A stretch of DNA of 64,000 nt from Ruminococcus flavefaciens. Lineage in GTDB: Bacteria > Bacillota > Clostridia > Oscillospirales > Ruminococcaceae. The notes under the pieces were generated by a model. The model was not told where the DNA came from and searched no databases. It saw only the letters and a program-made list of their open reading frames with translations. This document shows positions 15,527-23,482 of this stretch, piece after piece; the first letter of the stretch is position 1, and every line of letters begins with the position of its first letter. Where the stretch lies: assembly GCF_900116855.1 (NCBI RefSeq), contig NZ_UETD01000012.1:41882-105881 (forward strand), given 5' to 3'. A program made the position numbers and the translations under genes.

Positions 15527-16321
15527 TCAGTAATACTTCATCAGCAGCATGGCTCCCCACATAGGAGATGAAAAAAGCAGCAGGAAAATGATCAGGAAGA
15601 TCAGTTTTTTTATTTTTTTCCCGTTGTATAAGGACATCTGCCTGTAATAACAGAACTCGGGCTGTTGGGGATCCACCGACAGTTCAAGTTCGCCTGTCCT
15701 TTCAATACCGGTTGTAAATCCATCCACGATCAGACGGTAATCATTTCCCTCATAATTATATATGTATATGAAGTTGCTTTCCTCATCGCCGCCCGAATCG
15801 GGGTCGAGAGGAGATACTGTCATGCCTGTCAGTTCCGCCAAAACAGCCTCCGTGCATCTCTTCTTCCTTGCAGATATGGCAGCAGCCGTGACGATAAGGA
15901 ATACAGCTCTTCCTATGAGCAGCAGTGCTATGACGGCTATGAGCACCTTCATGCAGCCAAAGAAGACCACATCGCCTTTTTTGTCATCTTTCAGTTCAAA
16001 GAAGGTGGTAATACCGATAATAATTATGAATAACCCCGCCATAATGGCCGGTGTCCTGCTCCACAGGGTATTTTTTGTAATTTTGCCGTTGCTTTTGAGC
16101 CTCCCTGTATTATTCAGACCCGCAAGAATACATACTAAACCGAAAACAAACATCGCTATAACAGGTAATAAAAAGAATAACGGGAACATTGAGATAAAAA
16201 GCACTAAAAATACCTTAGTCGGTATATTAAAGCCCATACCCTTTTCGGTGTAGACATGCCCCTGCGATGATCGTTCATCTGAGGGTATCCATTCAGCTTT
16301 TGGCAGCAATTGAAGTTTCAT
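15527..16321 (-). CDS. DUF3592-like membrane protein, copy C
   Basis: Unknown function. The 264-residue protein has hydrophobic pairs at about 36-68, 92-110 and 124-152. A soluble segment (about 155-230) follows, with the pattern YIYNYEGNDYRLIVDG and SVDPQQPEFCYY, then one last membrane segment at 240-258. The soluble part has the 'value, Tyr-containing strand, DPxxPE' layout seen in DUF3592 proteins. GAGGAG lies before the ATG. It is the third of three tandem paralogues running leftward, with 70-base gaps between members. Confidence 0.75.
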   Translation of the reverse strand: MKLQLLPKAEWIPSDERSSQGHVYTEKGMGFNIPTKVFLVLFISMFPLFFLLPVIAMFVFGLVCILAGLNNTGRLKSNGKITKNTLWSRTPAIMAGLFIIIIGITTFFELKDDKKGDVVFFGCMKVLIAVIALLLIGRAVFLIVTAAAISARKKRCTEAVLAELTGMTVSPLDPDSGGDEESNFIYIYNYEGNDYRLIVDGFTTGIERTGELELSVDPQQPEFCYYRQMSLYNGKKIKKLIFLIIFLLLFSSPMWGAMLLMKYY

Positions 16322-16390
16322 TGCAGACTCCTCCTACCTTCGGCAGAGCACAGCGTTTGCCGACGCACGCTGTTGAACAGCTTATCCTGA

Positions 16391-17239
16391 CTATTCTTCG
16401 CTCAGCACGAATGCTGTTGGCGGCTCCTTTCGATATTTGGCCTCGATCTTCCATGCGAAGAACAGGAACGTCACGACAGCAGCTGCCGCAAGAAGCAGGA
16501 GCACTGCATTTTTTACTGCCTTTCCGAGATCATATCTCATAAGCCTTTCGTTATAGTATCTTTCGGGGTGCTCGGGGTCTGTCATAATGTCAAATTCGCC
16601 CTTATAGTCTATATTTTTTGCGTCCTTTGTGCTGACATACAGCTTGTATCCGTCACCCATATAATAATATGAGTAATAGCAGCCTTTTACTATAGGTCCG
16701 ATGCCGCTTTCGTTATCGGGCTCAATGACATCCGATGAAACAAACTCTGCTTTTGCAGGCACAGTACATCTGCGGCGTCTGCTCTCCGCGGCAACTGCCC
16801 TTATAAGAGGACCTATGCCGAAGATAAGAAAGGCGATGACCGCAGCGATATCTGTGAATATGATCAAAAGCTTTATTGTATTGACACCGAAGAACGCTGT
16901 CAGAGACAAATACAGCCCAAATGTCATTATACATATGCCCGGAATTATCGATATCATCCGCTTTTGAGTTTTGTCATTTATTGTCCTGTAGCCTGTTACA
17001 TTAGATCCCACATTTACGTTTGTCCTGGGATCAAAGCTTGCGGCTATGAATACAACGCCGATGAAGAGTATAAAACCCGGAAGAAATATAAAGAACGATG
17101 CTATTGCACCTATCATAGCAAGGCCATATATACAGTTCAAGATCATGTTCCTTATCTTATTATTCTTTTCTGCAGCTGCTTTTTCTTCGTCATTGAACAG
17201 ATAATTTGCCTTTGCCCTTGGCAGAATTGGTATTATCAT
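16391..17239 (-). CDS. DUF3592-like membrane protein, copy B
   Basis: Unknown function; paralogue of its two neighbours. It shares the layout of two N-terminal membrane hairpins, a soluble strand-rich segment with CYYSYYYMGDGYKLYV and MTDPEHPERYYNE, and a C-terminal membrane helix near 245-265. I chose the ATG at 17239 (282 residues) because AGGTG is 6 bases away; a GTG at 17248 is possible. Position in the leftward run between copies A and C suggests co-expression and possibly hetero-oligomers, which is inference. Confidence 0.75.
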   Translation of the reverse strand: MIIPILPRAKANYLFNDEEKAAAEKNNKIRNMILNCIYGLAMIGAIASFFIFLPGFILFIGVVFIAASFDPRTNVNVGSNVTGYRTINDKTQKRMISIIPGICIMTFGLYLSLTAFFGVNTIKLLIIFTDIAAVIAFLIFGIGPLIRAVAAESRRRRCTVPAKAEFVSSDVIEPDNESGIGPIVKGCYYSYYYMGDGYKLYVSTKDAKNIDYKGEFDIMTDPEHPERYYNERLMRYDLGKAVKNAVLLLLAAAAVVTFLFFAWKIEAKYRKEPPTAFVLSEE

Positions 17240-17318
17240 TCTTTTCACCTAAATGCAGCCGCGCCCGACGCTTGCTGCCCCCCTATATCCGGCAGCTTTC
17301 CGAGCTGCCCTGTGTTTT

Positions 17319-18170
17319 TCACTTGATAATGTTCTTTATAAATGCAATTATATACGGCGATGTGAACAGAGCGATCAACAGTAATGACCGCATGGCGTTC
17401 CACGCCTGAAGTGTATCCACCTTGAAATAGCTGTACAGAAAGAACCTGTCGGGATGCTTTGGGTCAGCGTAGAACTCGGGCTGCTCACCCCTGAGGTCTG
17501 ACAGATATTCCTTGTCCTTTATCATCACCTCATAATACTGATCGTTGCAGCAGTAGGAATACACGGGGATAGTTACCCCGATCGCTCCCTCCCCCGAGGG
17601 ATCATCCGAAAACAGGTTTACCTCTCTGAAAAAATTCGAGGGCACCTGCTGACTGCACCGCTTATACCTAAGCCATATGGCGATAAATGTACCGAGGGGC
17701 TTTACAGTACATCTGTAAAGCTGTCTCAGGATAAATACCAGCACATAGGCAAAAAAGGGGTGCATACCGCTGTCATTGCCTCTGTCTTTCAGAAAAAGCC
17801 CGAGGAACCACAGAAAGATAAGTACTGCCCAGAATATCAGGCCGCCTTCCGCCTTTCCGCCTTTTCTCGACATTATTTCCGCGACCTTTCCGTCCACCAT
17901 CACTACCATGGTGTTTGAAATAAATTCGGCAACGAAAAGCAGCACGATCATGCCAAAGAATAAGATGCCCAGTATCAATTCCCCTATGGTGACTACCGAT
18001 GAGCGGCTGACACTGCTCATCAGTAAAGCCGACGCGACGATAACAGCGACGATAACAGCAAACACTTTCATCGGTATATCCAGTTTCAGTATACGGTCAT
18101 TGAAGGTAGCATTTTCCATGTCCTCCCGTGATATCTTAGTCGCTCTCGGGATAAATGAAGGTAATCTCAT
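17319..18170 (-). CDS. DUF3592-like membrane protein, copy A
   Basis: Unknown function; first of the three tandem paralogues. The 283-residue protein has membrane segments near 35-55, 63-90, 105-125 and 135-165. The soluble part has the same pattern (VYSYCCNDQYYEVMIKD, YADPKHPDRFFLY) and a C-terminal helix ends near 281. GAGG precedes the ATG. It begins 31 bases after the ddl stop in the same direction, so the three genes may be transcribed with ddl. A more distant relative lies at 28170-28964. Confidence 0.75.
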   Translation of the reverse strand: MRLPSFIPRATKISREDMENATFNDRILKLDIPMKVFAVIVAVIVASALLMSSVSRSSVVTIGELILGILFFGMIVLLFVAEFISNTMVVMVDGKVAEIMSRKGGKAEGGLIFWAVLIFLWFLGLFLKDRGNDSGMHPFFAYVLVFILRQLYRCTVKPLGTFIAIWLRYKRCSQQVPSNFFREVNLFSDDPSGEGAIGVTIPVYSYCCNDQYYEVMIKDKEYLSDLRGEQPEFYADPKHPDRFFLYSYFKVDTLQAWNAMRSLLLIALFTSPYIIAFIKNIIK

Positions 18171-18201
18171 ATCAGCCTCCGACTAAAGCTCCTGCCGGCT
18201 C

Positions 18202-19386
18202 TCAGCGCTTGCTGCCCTTTGAACCGAAGCTTCCCCCCATTGAAAGGATATTGGTGTCAAAGGTGTAGCTTATCTTCTCGCCCTGTCTGTAACGCTTGAG
18301 CGCGAGCTGGATAAGTCTCTCGAGGAGCTCTGTGTACTTCACACCCTTGGGCTCCCAGAGATAGAACGCCAGAGAGCCGGGGATAGTGTTTATCTCATTT
18401 ATGTATACCTTGTCAGTTGCCATATCTATCATGAAGTCGATACGGGTAACGCCGTTGAGACCCAGATAGCGGAATGCGTCAACTGCTGTCTTTCTGATGA
18501 ATTCGTCCTGCTCGGGAGTTATCTCGGCAGGGATCTTTCTCTTGAGAGTAGCCATACCCTTGCTGCCGCCCTTGCCGCCGCCGACGTACTTCTGATCGTA
18601 GCTGAGGATATCGTCACCGCTTGCCTGAACGGGCTCCTCACATACGGAAGCCTCTGCGGACTCGCTGTCGCCTGCAACAGCGCAGTTTATCTCCTTAAGC
18701 TGAACAACGCAGGGCTCAACGAGGATACGGTCAGCGAACTCGAAAGCCTCCTCGATGGACTTGATGAGGCTGTCTCTGTCCTTTCCCTTGGAGATACCAA
18801 CACTGGAGCCGAGATTGATAGGCTTTACGATAACGGGATAACCGAACTTCTTCTCGACCTCCTCAACCATTCTGTCCATTTCGTTTATCTCGTATGAGGA
18901 GAAACGGCAGCAGTCCAGAACAGGGAAGCCTGCGTCCTTGAGGAGTATCTTCATTACGAATTTATCCATGCCCACAGCCGATGCCAGAACATCACAGCCA
19001 ACATAGGGCAGGTCAAGTGTCTGGAGGTAGCCCTGCAAAGCGCCGTCCTCAACATTGGTGCCGTGAACGATGGGGAAAGCCACGTCTATATCGGAAATGA
19101 CATTTGAGCCGAACTTCTTCATCTTCTGGCGGATGAGCTGCACCTTGCCCTCGCTCCTTACGAAAACACACTCTGTACATTCCTTCAGAAGTGCGGGGAT
19201 ATCCTTGAAGCTGTTGATATCCATGAGCTTTTCGCCTGTCCAGAATTCGCTCTTTTTGGTCATATAGACGGGGATGATGTTGTATTTCTCCTTGTTTATG
19301 CTTGCCATAGCCTGAACTGCCGAGATGACAGATACCTCATGTTCAACGCTTCTTCCACCGAAAAGAACTGCAAGATTGATCTTCAT
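18202..19386 (-). CDS. ddl: D-alanine--D-alanine ligase
   Basis: ATP-grasp enzyme that joins two D-alanines for the peptidoglycan stem. The N-terminal signature LFGGRSVEHEVS is at 8-19, and the ATP-grasp core has VKPINLGSSVGISK and a C-terminal INEINTIPGS magnesium site. At 394 residues it is 30-50 longer than usual. The extra length is an acidic Ser/Glu insert at about 245-270, before the Lys/Gly-rich omega-loop region (DQKYVGGGKGGSKG), and a C-terminal extension. AGGAG precedes the ATG. It lies downstream of murF, whose substrate is its product, with a heptamer repeat element in the gap. Confidence 0.95.
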   Translation of the reverse strand: MKINLAVLFGGRSVEHEVSVISAVQAMASINKEKYNIIPVYMTKKSEFWTGEKLMDINSFKDIPALLKECTECVFVRSEGKVQLIRQKMKKFGSNVISDIDVAFPIVHGTNVEDGALQGYLQTLDLPYVGCDVLASAVGMDKFVMKILLKDAGFPVLDCCRFSSYEINEMDRMVEEVEKKFGYPVIVKPINLGSSVGISKGKDRDSLIKSIEEAFEFADRILVEPCVVQLKEINCAVAGDSESAEASVCEEPVQASGDDILSYDQKYVGGGKGGSKGMATLKRKIPAEITPEQDEFIRKTAVDAFRYLGLNGVTRIDFMIDMATDKVYINEINTIPGSLAFYLWEPKGVKYTELLERLIQLALKRYRQGEKISYTFDTNILSMGGSFGSKGSKR

Positions 19387-19406
19387 TGTAATTACTCCTT
19401 TTATTT

Positions 19407-19523
19407 AATGCATAATGCATAATTCATAATGCATAATTAATTGTATTCGCTTCGCTCATATATTTATTTTTTCGCCGTAAGGCGACACCATAATTATGAA
19501 TTATGCATTCATAATTATGCATT
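19407..19523. repeat. heptamer inverted-repeat element, murF-ddl gap
   Basis: The left arm is five 7-base units (AATGCAT, AATGCAT, AATTCAT, AATGCAT, AATTAAT; 19407-19441). The centre has TGTATTCGCTTCGCTCA and a CGCCGTAAGGCG hairpin. The right arm (19489-19523) is the heptamer array in reverse complement. It fills the gap between murF and ddl and codes for nothing. Confidence 0.85.
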
Positions 19524-19525
19524 GA

Positions 19526-21178
19526 TCAATAGTTGTCGGGCAGGTCGTTTTCAAGAAGGACTATCTTCTTCTTGTCGGTCTGATATGCCCTTACATGGTC
19601 CAGAGCCTCTCCGAGGCTGTCTGCCACGAATACGTTGTCCATATCATAGCCTGCGTCCTTGATGCCGTTGTATATGGGAACTGTCTGAGCCTTGCCCACA
19701 AGAACTATGTGGTCGCAGGCCTTTGCAGCCTCCTGACCGAACTCAAAGTTCAGTTCCTCCTGCTTTGCACCCAGCTCTACCATACCGGGAGTTACCAGTA
19801 TACGGCAGGCATCAAAGAGTCCGAGGACATTGAGGGCTGCACGGCAGCCGCTGGGGTTTGAATTGTATGCGTCGTCGATAAAGGTCATATTGCCGCCCTT
19901 GTCGAGAAGCTGCAATCTGTGGGGAACTGCGGCGATACGCTTGACGGGGAGAGTCAGCTTGTCAAGGGAGATGCCCGTGCCGTGAGCGTAGGCGATAGCG
20001 CCGAGGACGTTCTGAACGTTGTGCTCACCCAGAAGCTTCATGGAGAAGCGCTGTGTCTCGCCGTCGGGAGCAGTTACCGTGAACTCCGTACCCCTGTCGG
20101 AAACGGAAATATCAGTCGCGCGGTAGTGGTTGCCCTCGTTCAGACCGTAGAGCACCGCATTGGGGTACTCGGGAGCCTTTTTGCGGATAAGCTCATTGTC
20201 GCCGTTGAGGTATATTTTTCCGCCCTTAGCCTTGACGTGGTCGGCAAGCTCGAACTTTGTATTGAGCACGTTGTCGATGGAGCCGAAGGTCTCAAGGTGC
20301 TGAGGACCAACGGATGTGATGATACCGTCGTGTGGGTCTGCGATGCCGCAGAGCTCCTTTATCTCGTGAACTCGTCTTGCGCCCATTTCGCAGATGAAGT
20401 ATTCATGCGTGGGCTTCAGGTCGCGGCGGATAGTTATTGTAACGCCCATGGGAGTATTGAAACTCTCGGGAGTTTTCAGTGTGTTGTACTGGGAGTTGAG
20501 AAGCTCGTCAAGGTAGAACTTCATGCTGGTCTTGCCGTAGCTTCCCGTGATACCCACCTTGTGAAGTGTGGGGCACTCGGAGAGTATGCGCTTTGCGTCG
20601 TTGATGTACCAGTTCTGTACTGCCTTTTCAACGGGCTTGTTGATAAGATTGGAAAGGGGGACAAGCAGGGGAGTCACATACAGTGCAGAGCCTGCAAGTA
20701 TATAGGGAAGTCCGTTTGCAAACCAGCGTTTTTCCATAGAATCGTAGGTAAATTCCGTATGAGCTTCATTCCATATACGGCATATATATACCGTAGTTTC
20801 GCCTTTAAGGACAGCTATGACGTAATAAACGGCAACGAGGATACAGAATGTAACCATCATGCGCTTCATTCGGGCTGTGTAGACCAGCGGCTTCTTGAAC
20901 TTCTTGCCCGGCTTGTTGAGCAGTCCGATCATGATATTGAAAAGGCTCAGCACTATTATAAGTGCCACTGCCGCGCCGCTGTGCAGGAAAAGCAGTGCGA
21001 ACTGCACCACGAACAGCACCGCAGGGAGGATATACCTCTTTGCGTTCTTCTTCATCCAGCGTGAATGCTCGGGGGTCTTGTAGCCGTTGAGCTGGAGCAT
21101 ATGGAACTCTCTCAGTCCCAGAAATACCGTGGCTCCCAGCGCAATGACCGCATATACCACAAATAAAACTATATTCAT
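19526..21178 (-). CDS. murF: MurF-type ligase with N-terminal membrane domain
   Basis: Adds D-Ala-D-Ala to the UDP-MurNAc-tripeptide, the last cytoplasmic step of stem-peptide assembly. The 550-residue protein is longer than soluble MurF (~450). An N-terminal membrane part with about five hydrophobic segments (1-20, 50-67, 69-88, 107-124, 158-178) precedes the Mur ligase core. The core has an ATP loop GITGSYGKTS at 209-218, then FNTPMGV, the ICEMGARRVHEI segment and the Asn-rich DDAYNSNPSG motif. The ATG at 21178 is correctly spaced from AAGGAG; the ATG at 21184 is too close. The membrane domain would place the enzyme near lipid-linked steps. Ddl follows downstream. Confidence 0.9.
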   Translation of the reverse strand: MNIVLFVVYAVIALGATVFLGLREFHMLQLNGYKTPEHSRWMKKNAKRYILPAVLFVVQFALLFLHSGAAVALIIVLSLFNIMIGLLNKPGKKFKKPLVYTARMKRMMVTFCILVAVYYVIAVLKGETTVYICRIWNEAHTEFTYDSMEKRWFANGLPYILAGSALYVTPLLVPLSNLINKPVEKAVQNWYINDAKRILSECPTLHKVGITGSYGKTSMKFYLDELLNSQYNTLKTPESFNTPMGVTITIRRDLKPTHEYFICEMGARRVHEIKELCGIADPHDGIITSVGPQHLETFGSIDNVLNTKFELADHVKAKGGKIYLNGDNELIRKKAPEYPNAVLYGLNEGNHYRATDISVSDRGTEFTVTAPDGETQRFSMKLLGEHNVQNVLGAIAYAHGTGISLDKLTLPVKRIAAVPHRLQLLDKGGNMTFIDDAYNSNPSGCRAALNVLGLFDACRILVTPGMVELGAKQEELNFEFGQEAAKACDHIVLVGKAQTVPIYNGIKDAGYDMDNVFVADSLGEALDHVRAYQTDKKKIVLLENDLPDNY

Positions 21179-21192
21179 AAACATCTCCTTAA

Positions 21193-21321
21193 AATGCGTA
21201 ATTCGTAATTCGTAATTCGTAATTAATGGTATCGCCTTACGGCGATGAATCAGAAATTTTCCGATCCGTCCGCACAAGCGGACACCTCAATTACGCATTA
21301 CGCATTACGCATTACGAATTA
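21193..21321. repeat. heptamer inverted-repeat element, hydrolase-murF gap
   Basis: The left arm is AATGCGT, AATTCGT three times, AATTAAT (21193-21227). The centre is GGTATCGCCTTACGGCGAT and a further GTCCGC/GCGGAC hairpin. The right arm is ATTACGC three times then ATTACGA (21289-21316). It has the same architecture as the element at 19407-19523 but a different heptamer sequence. Confidence 0.85.
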
Positions 21322-21324
21322 AAA

Positions 21325-22098
21325 TCATTCTTCTATCTTCATAAAGCTGCACATCACGCGGTTGAAGGTGAACTGCTGCTCTAAGAAGGAATAATGTCCT
21401 GCGTTTTCCAGCTTTACAAGACCGGCATCGGGAATGAGCTTCTCCATTTTCTCGCCGTCGGAAAGGGGAGTCGCTGTATCGTTGACGCCCCACACAAGCA
21501 GAGTGGGAGCCTTGATATTGGTCAGATAGGGCTCTAAGTCCTCGTTTACCACCTTTACCATGACCTGTCTCATCATGGGTGAAGCGGCGGCGTAGTCCGC
21601 GCTGCCCATCTTCTTTCGGAAGTTCTCCAGCGCGTCGGGGAAGAACTTCTTAACTATGCCCCACGAAAGGACAGTCCTGCCCAGCTTGTAATAACGTGTG
21701 CGCCAGCTCTTTTTATTGGACTTTGGCGGCATTATGCCTGCACTGTCCACAAGAATGACCTTTGTGACCTTGAAAGGGAGATCGTCGCGGCTGTGCATTT
21801 TTATGATGACACGTCCGCCGAAGCTGTGACCCAGAAGCATTACCTCCTTGGTGTCATAGTCCCTGAGGAAGTCGATGACGAACTGCACATACGAGCTTAC
21901 GTCCCAGACCTCTTTCGGCTCATCGCTCTTTCCGAAGCCCGGCATATCCATTGCCACGACCTTATACTTCTTCGAGAGAAGCTCGATCATATTTGCAAAG
22001 AGGGTTATATTGCTTCCCCAGCCGTGAAGCAGGACGATGAGGTCGCCCTCGCCCTTTTCCTCGTAGTTTATCTTTAAACCGTTAACTGTTTTTATCAA
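21325..22098 (-). CDS. alpha/beta-fold hydrolase
   Basis: Predicted serine hydrolase of 257 residues; substrate unknown. The oxyanion HGWGSN motif is at 25-30 and the nucleophile elbow GHSFGG is at 90-95 (Ser92). The catalytic Asp lies in WGVNDTATP (about 205) and the His in NAGHYSF (about 234). A helical lid lies between about 125 and 185. The start appears to be TTG (22098) preceded by GGAG. It is the first gene of the leftward run with murF and ddl, so a role in envelope metabolism is possible but unproven. Confidence 0.9.
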   Translation of the reverse strand: MIKTVNGLKINYEEKGEGDLIVLLHGWGSNITLFANMIELLSKKYKVVAMDMPGFGKSDEPKEVWDVSSYVQFVIDFLRDYDTKEVMLLGHSFGGRVIIKMHSRDDLPFKVTKVILVDSAGIMPPKSNKKSWRTRYYKLGRTVLSWGIVKKFFPDALENFRKKMGSADYAAASPMMRQVMVKVVNEDLEPYLTNIKAPTLLVWGVNDTATPLSDGEKMEKLIPDAGLVKLENAGHYSFLEQQFTFNRVMCSFMKIEE

Positions 22099-22127
22099 TT
22101 CTTTATCTCCAAACTGTTATTATATTG

Positions 22128-22207
22128 GGAATGTAGAATGCAGAACTGAGAATGAATGTATTGGCTTTACTCACATAAAAGCAGAATAACTCTCAACTCT
22201 CAACTCT
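22128..22207. repeat. heptamer inverted-repeat element, upstream of hydrolase
   Basis: Left-arm units GAATGTA, GAATGCA, GAACTGA, GAATGAA lead into TGTATTGGCTTTACTCA. Right-arm units are AACTCTC, AACTCTC, AACTCTA. The centre matches the core of the element at 19407-19523. Confidence 0.7.
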
Positions 22208-22351
22208 ATATCATATACGGCATACAGCCGCAAATATACATATATAATTTATTATATCACTTACAGTATTCAATGTCAATCACAGAAGCAAAAAAATTAC
22301 ACAGCTGTAAAAAGTCCCGATAACGCCCTGTTTTCGGGGATAAAAAAATTC

Positions 22352-22380
22352 TTGACAAAACTCTCCGTTTATGGTATCAT
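22352..22380 (+). promoter_or_regulatory. promoter of the SRP RNA gene
   Basis: Perfect TTGACA (22352-22357), 17-base spacer and TATCAT (22375-22380), about 40 bases before the RNA. Confidence 0.75.
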
Positions 22381-22417
22381 ATTAAAAGAGCATCGTCTGC
22401 TCGTATAAACGGGTATG

Positions 22418-22549
22418 AAATTCCGAAATATAGATGTGTGGGCCCTGTGCAACAAGACCCCGTGAACCATGTCAGGCGGGAGACCGAGCAGCATTAAGCG
22501 GTGCGTGTTGTGTGCCGCAGCAAGCCTGCACATCTATGTTCCGGAATTT
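22418..22549 (+). ncRNA. ffs: signal recognition particle RNA (small bacterial type)
   Basis: RNA core of the signal recognition particle, which binds Ffh and targets nascent membrane proteins. The ends pair (AAATTCCG with CGGAATTT, and ATAGATGTG with CACATCTAT). The domain IV hairpin is recognisable: CCATGTCAGGCGGGAGACC followed by GAGCAGCATTAAG has the conserved internal loop bases and a GGAGAC-type tip. Its position upstream of dnaX, ebfC and recR is the classic arrangement. No Alu domain is obvious, so this is the short form. End positions are set from the pairing and could be off by several bases. Confidence 0.88.
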
Positions 22550-22572
22550 TTCTTTAACAGGGGGTGTGCCGT

Positions 22573-23469
22573 ATGTTCCTCAATATGCTCGCCATAAGAG
22601 CTAAAAGAGTGCTGCTGTGTATAAAGCGCTCTCTGGTGAAAGCGGCTGCCTTCGCGTTTCTTTGTGTGGCAGTACAGATGCTGTACTACTTCATAACCGA
22701 CGGTGGCAGTGACGGCATGGACTGGTTCATGATATTCAATATCATCATAACCTCATTCATCGGCTCACTGGTGGGAGCCACACTGCTCTCCCTCAGGGAC
22801 TACAAGGGAAACCTCTACCACCGCGCCGATGAGGAGATAATCGGCAAAGCCTTTACGGGGCTGGGAAAGAAGTCCCTCATGTTTGAGAAGGGTCTGGAGC
22901 TGTTTGAAAAGAGCGATTTCCGCATGGCTCTCGAGGTCTTTACAGACCTTGGAAACAGCAATTTCAAATTCACTCAGCACGAGACCGCCGTCAATGAATT
23001 TTACCGCGGACGCTGCTATCATATACTGGGAGCCTATCCCAATGCCCTTATGTGCTATGACAATGCCCGTGAAAAGGGCTTCTATATCCCCGAGCTGCCC
23101 ATCTTCATCGGAAGATGCATGGCTGCCAACGGGAGTACAGAGCGTGCCGCCGAATACTTTCAGGAGCTGCTCCGCGATGACTATCTCTTTCACGGAAGGA
23201 TACGCTTCGAGATAGGCAGTATCTACCTGAAAGCCGAACAGGGCGAAAATGCCCTCAAATGGTTCACAGAATCCATCGCACACAATGAAAAGACCGCAGA
23301 CTCTCTCGGAGGTGCTGCCCTCGCCCATGTCATGCTGGGCAACTGCGAGGAGGGCGAGCGCTGCTTCCGTCAGGCTCTGGTAAACCATATAAGCGACCCT
23401 GTGGAGTTCACAGCCTTTTTCAAGGAGATGCTGAGCTCTGCAAAACGAAGCGCAGACAAAGAACAGTGA
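22573..23469 (+). CDS. TPR-repeat membrane protein
   Basis: Unknown function. The 298-residue protein has two N-terminal membrane segments (about 20-38 and 47-70) joined by a short loop. The cytoplasmic part carries tetratricopeptide-like helix pairs (LELFEKSDFRMALEVFTDLG, AYPNALMCYDNARE, GENALKWFTESIA). Such domains usually mediate protein-protein contact. I chose the ATG at 22573 with AGGGGG upstream over the GTG at 22564. It lies between the SRP RNA and dnaX with 13 bases to dnaX, an unusual insertion in an otherwise conserved cluster. A link to secretion or replication is only contextual. Confidence 0.82.
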   Translation: MFLNMLAIRAKRVLLCIKRSLVKAAAFAFLCVAVQMLYYFITDGGSDGMDWFMIFNIIITSFIGSLVGATLLSLRDYKGNLYHRADEEIIGKAFTGLGKKSLMFEKGLELFEKSDFRMALEVFTDLGNSNFKFTQHETAVNEFYRGRCYHILGAYPNALMCYDNAREKGFYIPELPIFIGRCMAANGSTERAAEYFQELLRDDYLFHGRIRFEIGSIYLKAEQGENALKWFTESIAHNEKTADSLGGAALAHVMLGNCEEGERCFRQALVNHISDPVEFTAFFKEMLSSAKRSADKEQ

Positions 23470-23482
23470 AAGGAGAAAGGCT

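Noticed and set aside
19919-21064. 381-residue plus-strand frame opposite murF
   Set aside because: It lies entirely within murF, whose family assignment is secure, and has no recognisable motif.
22418-22549. Riboswitch upstream of the TPR gene
   Set aside because: The conserved hairpin and the dnaX-ebfC-recR context identify it as SRP RNA.
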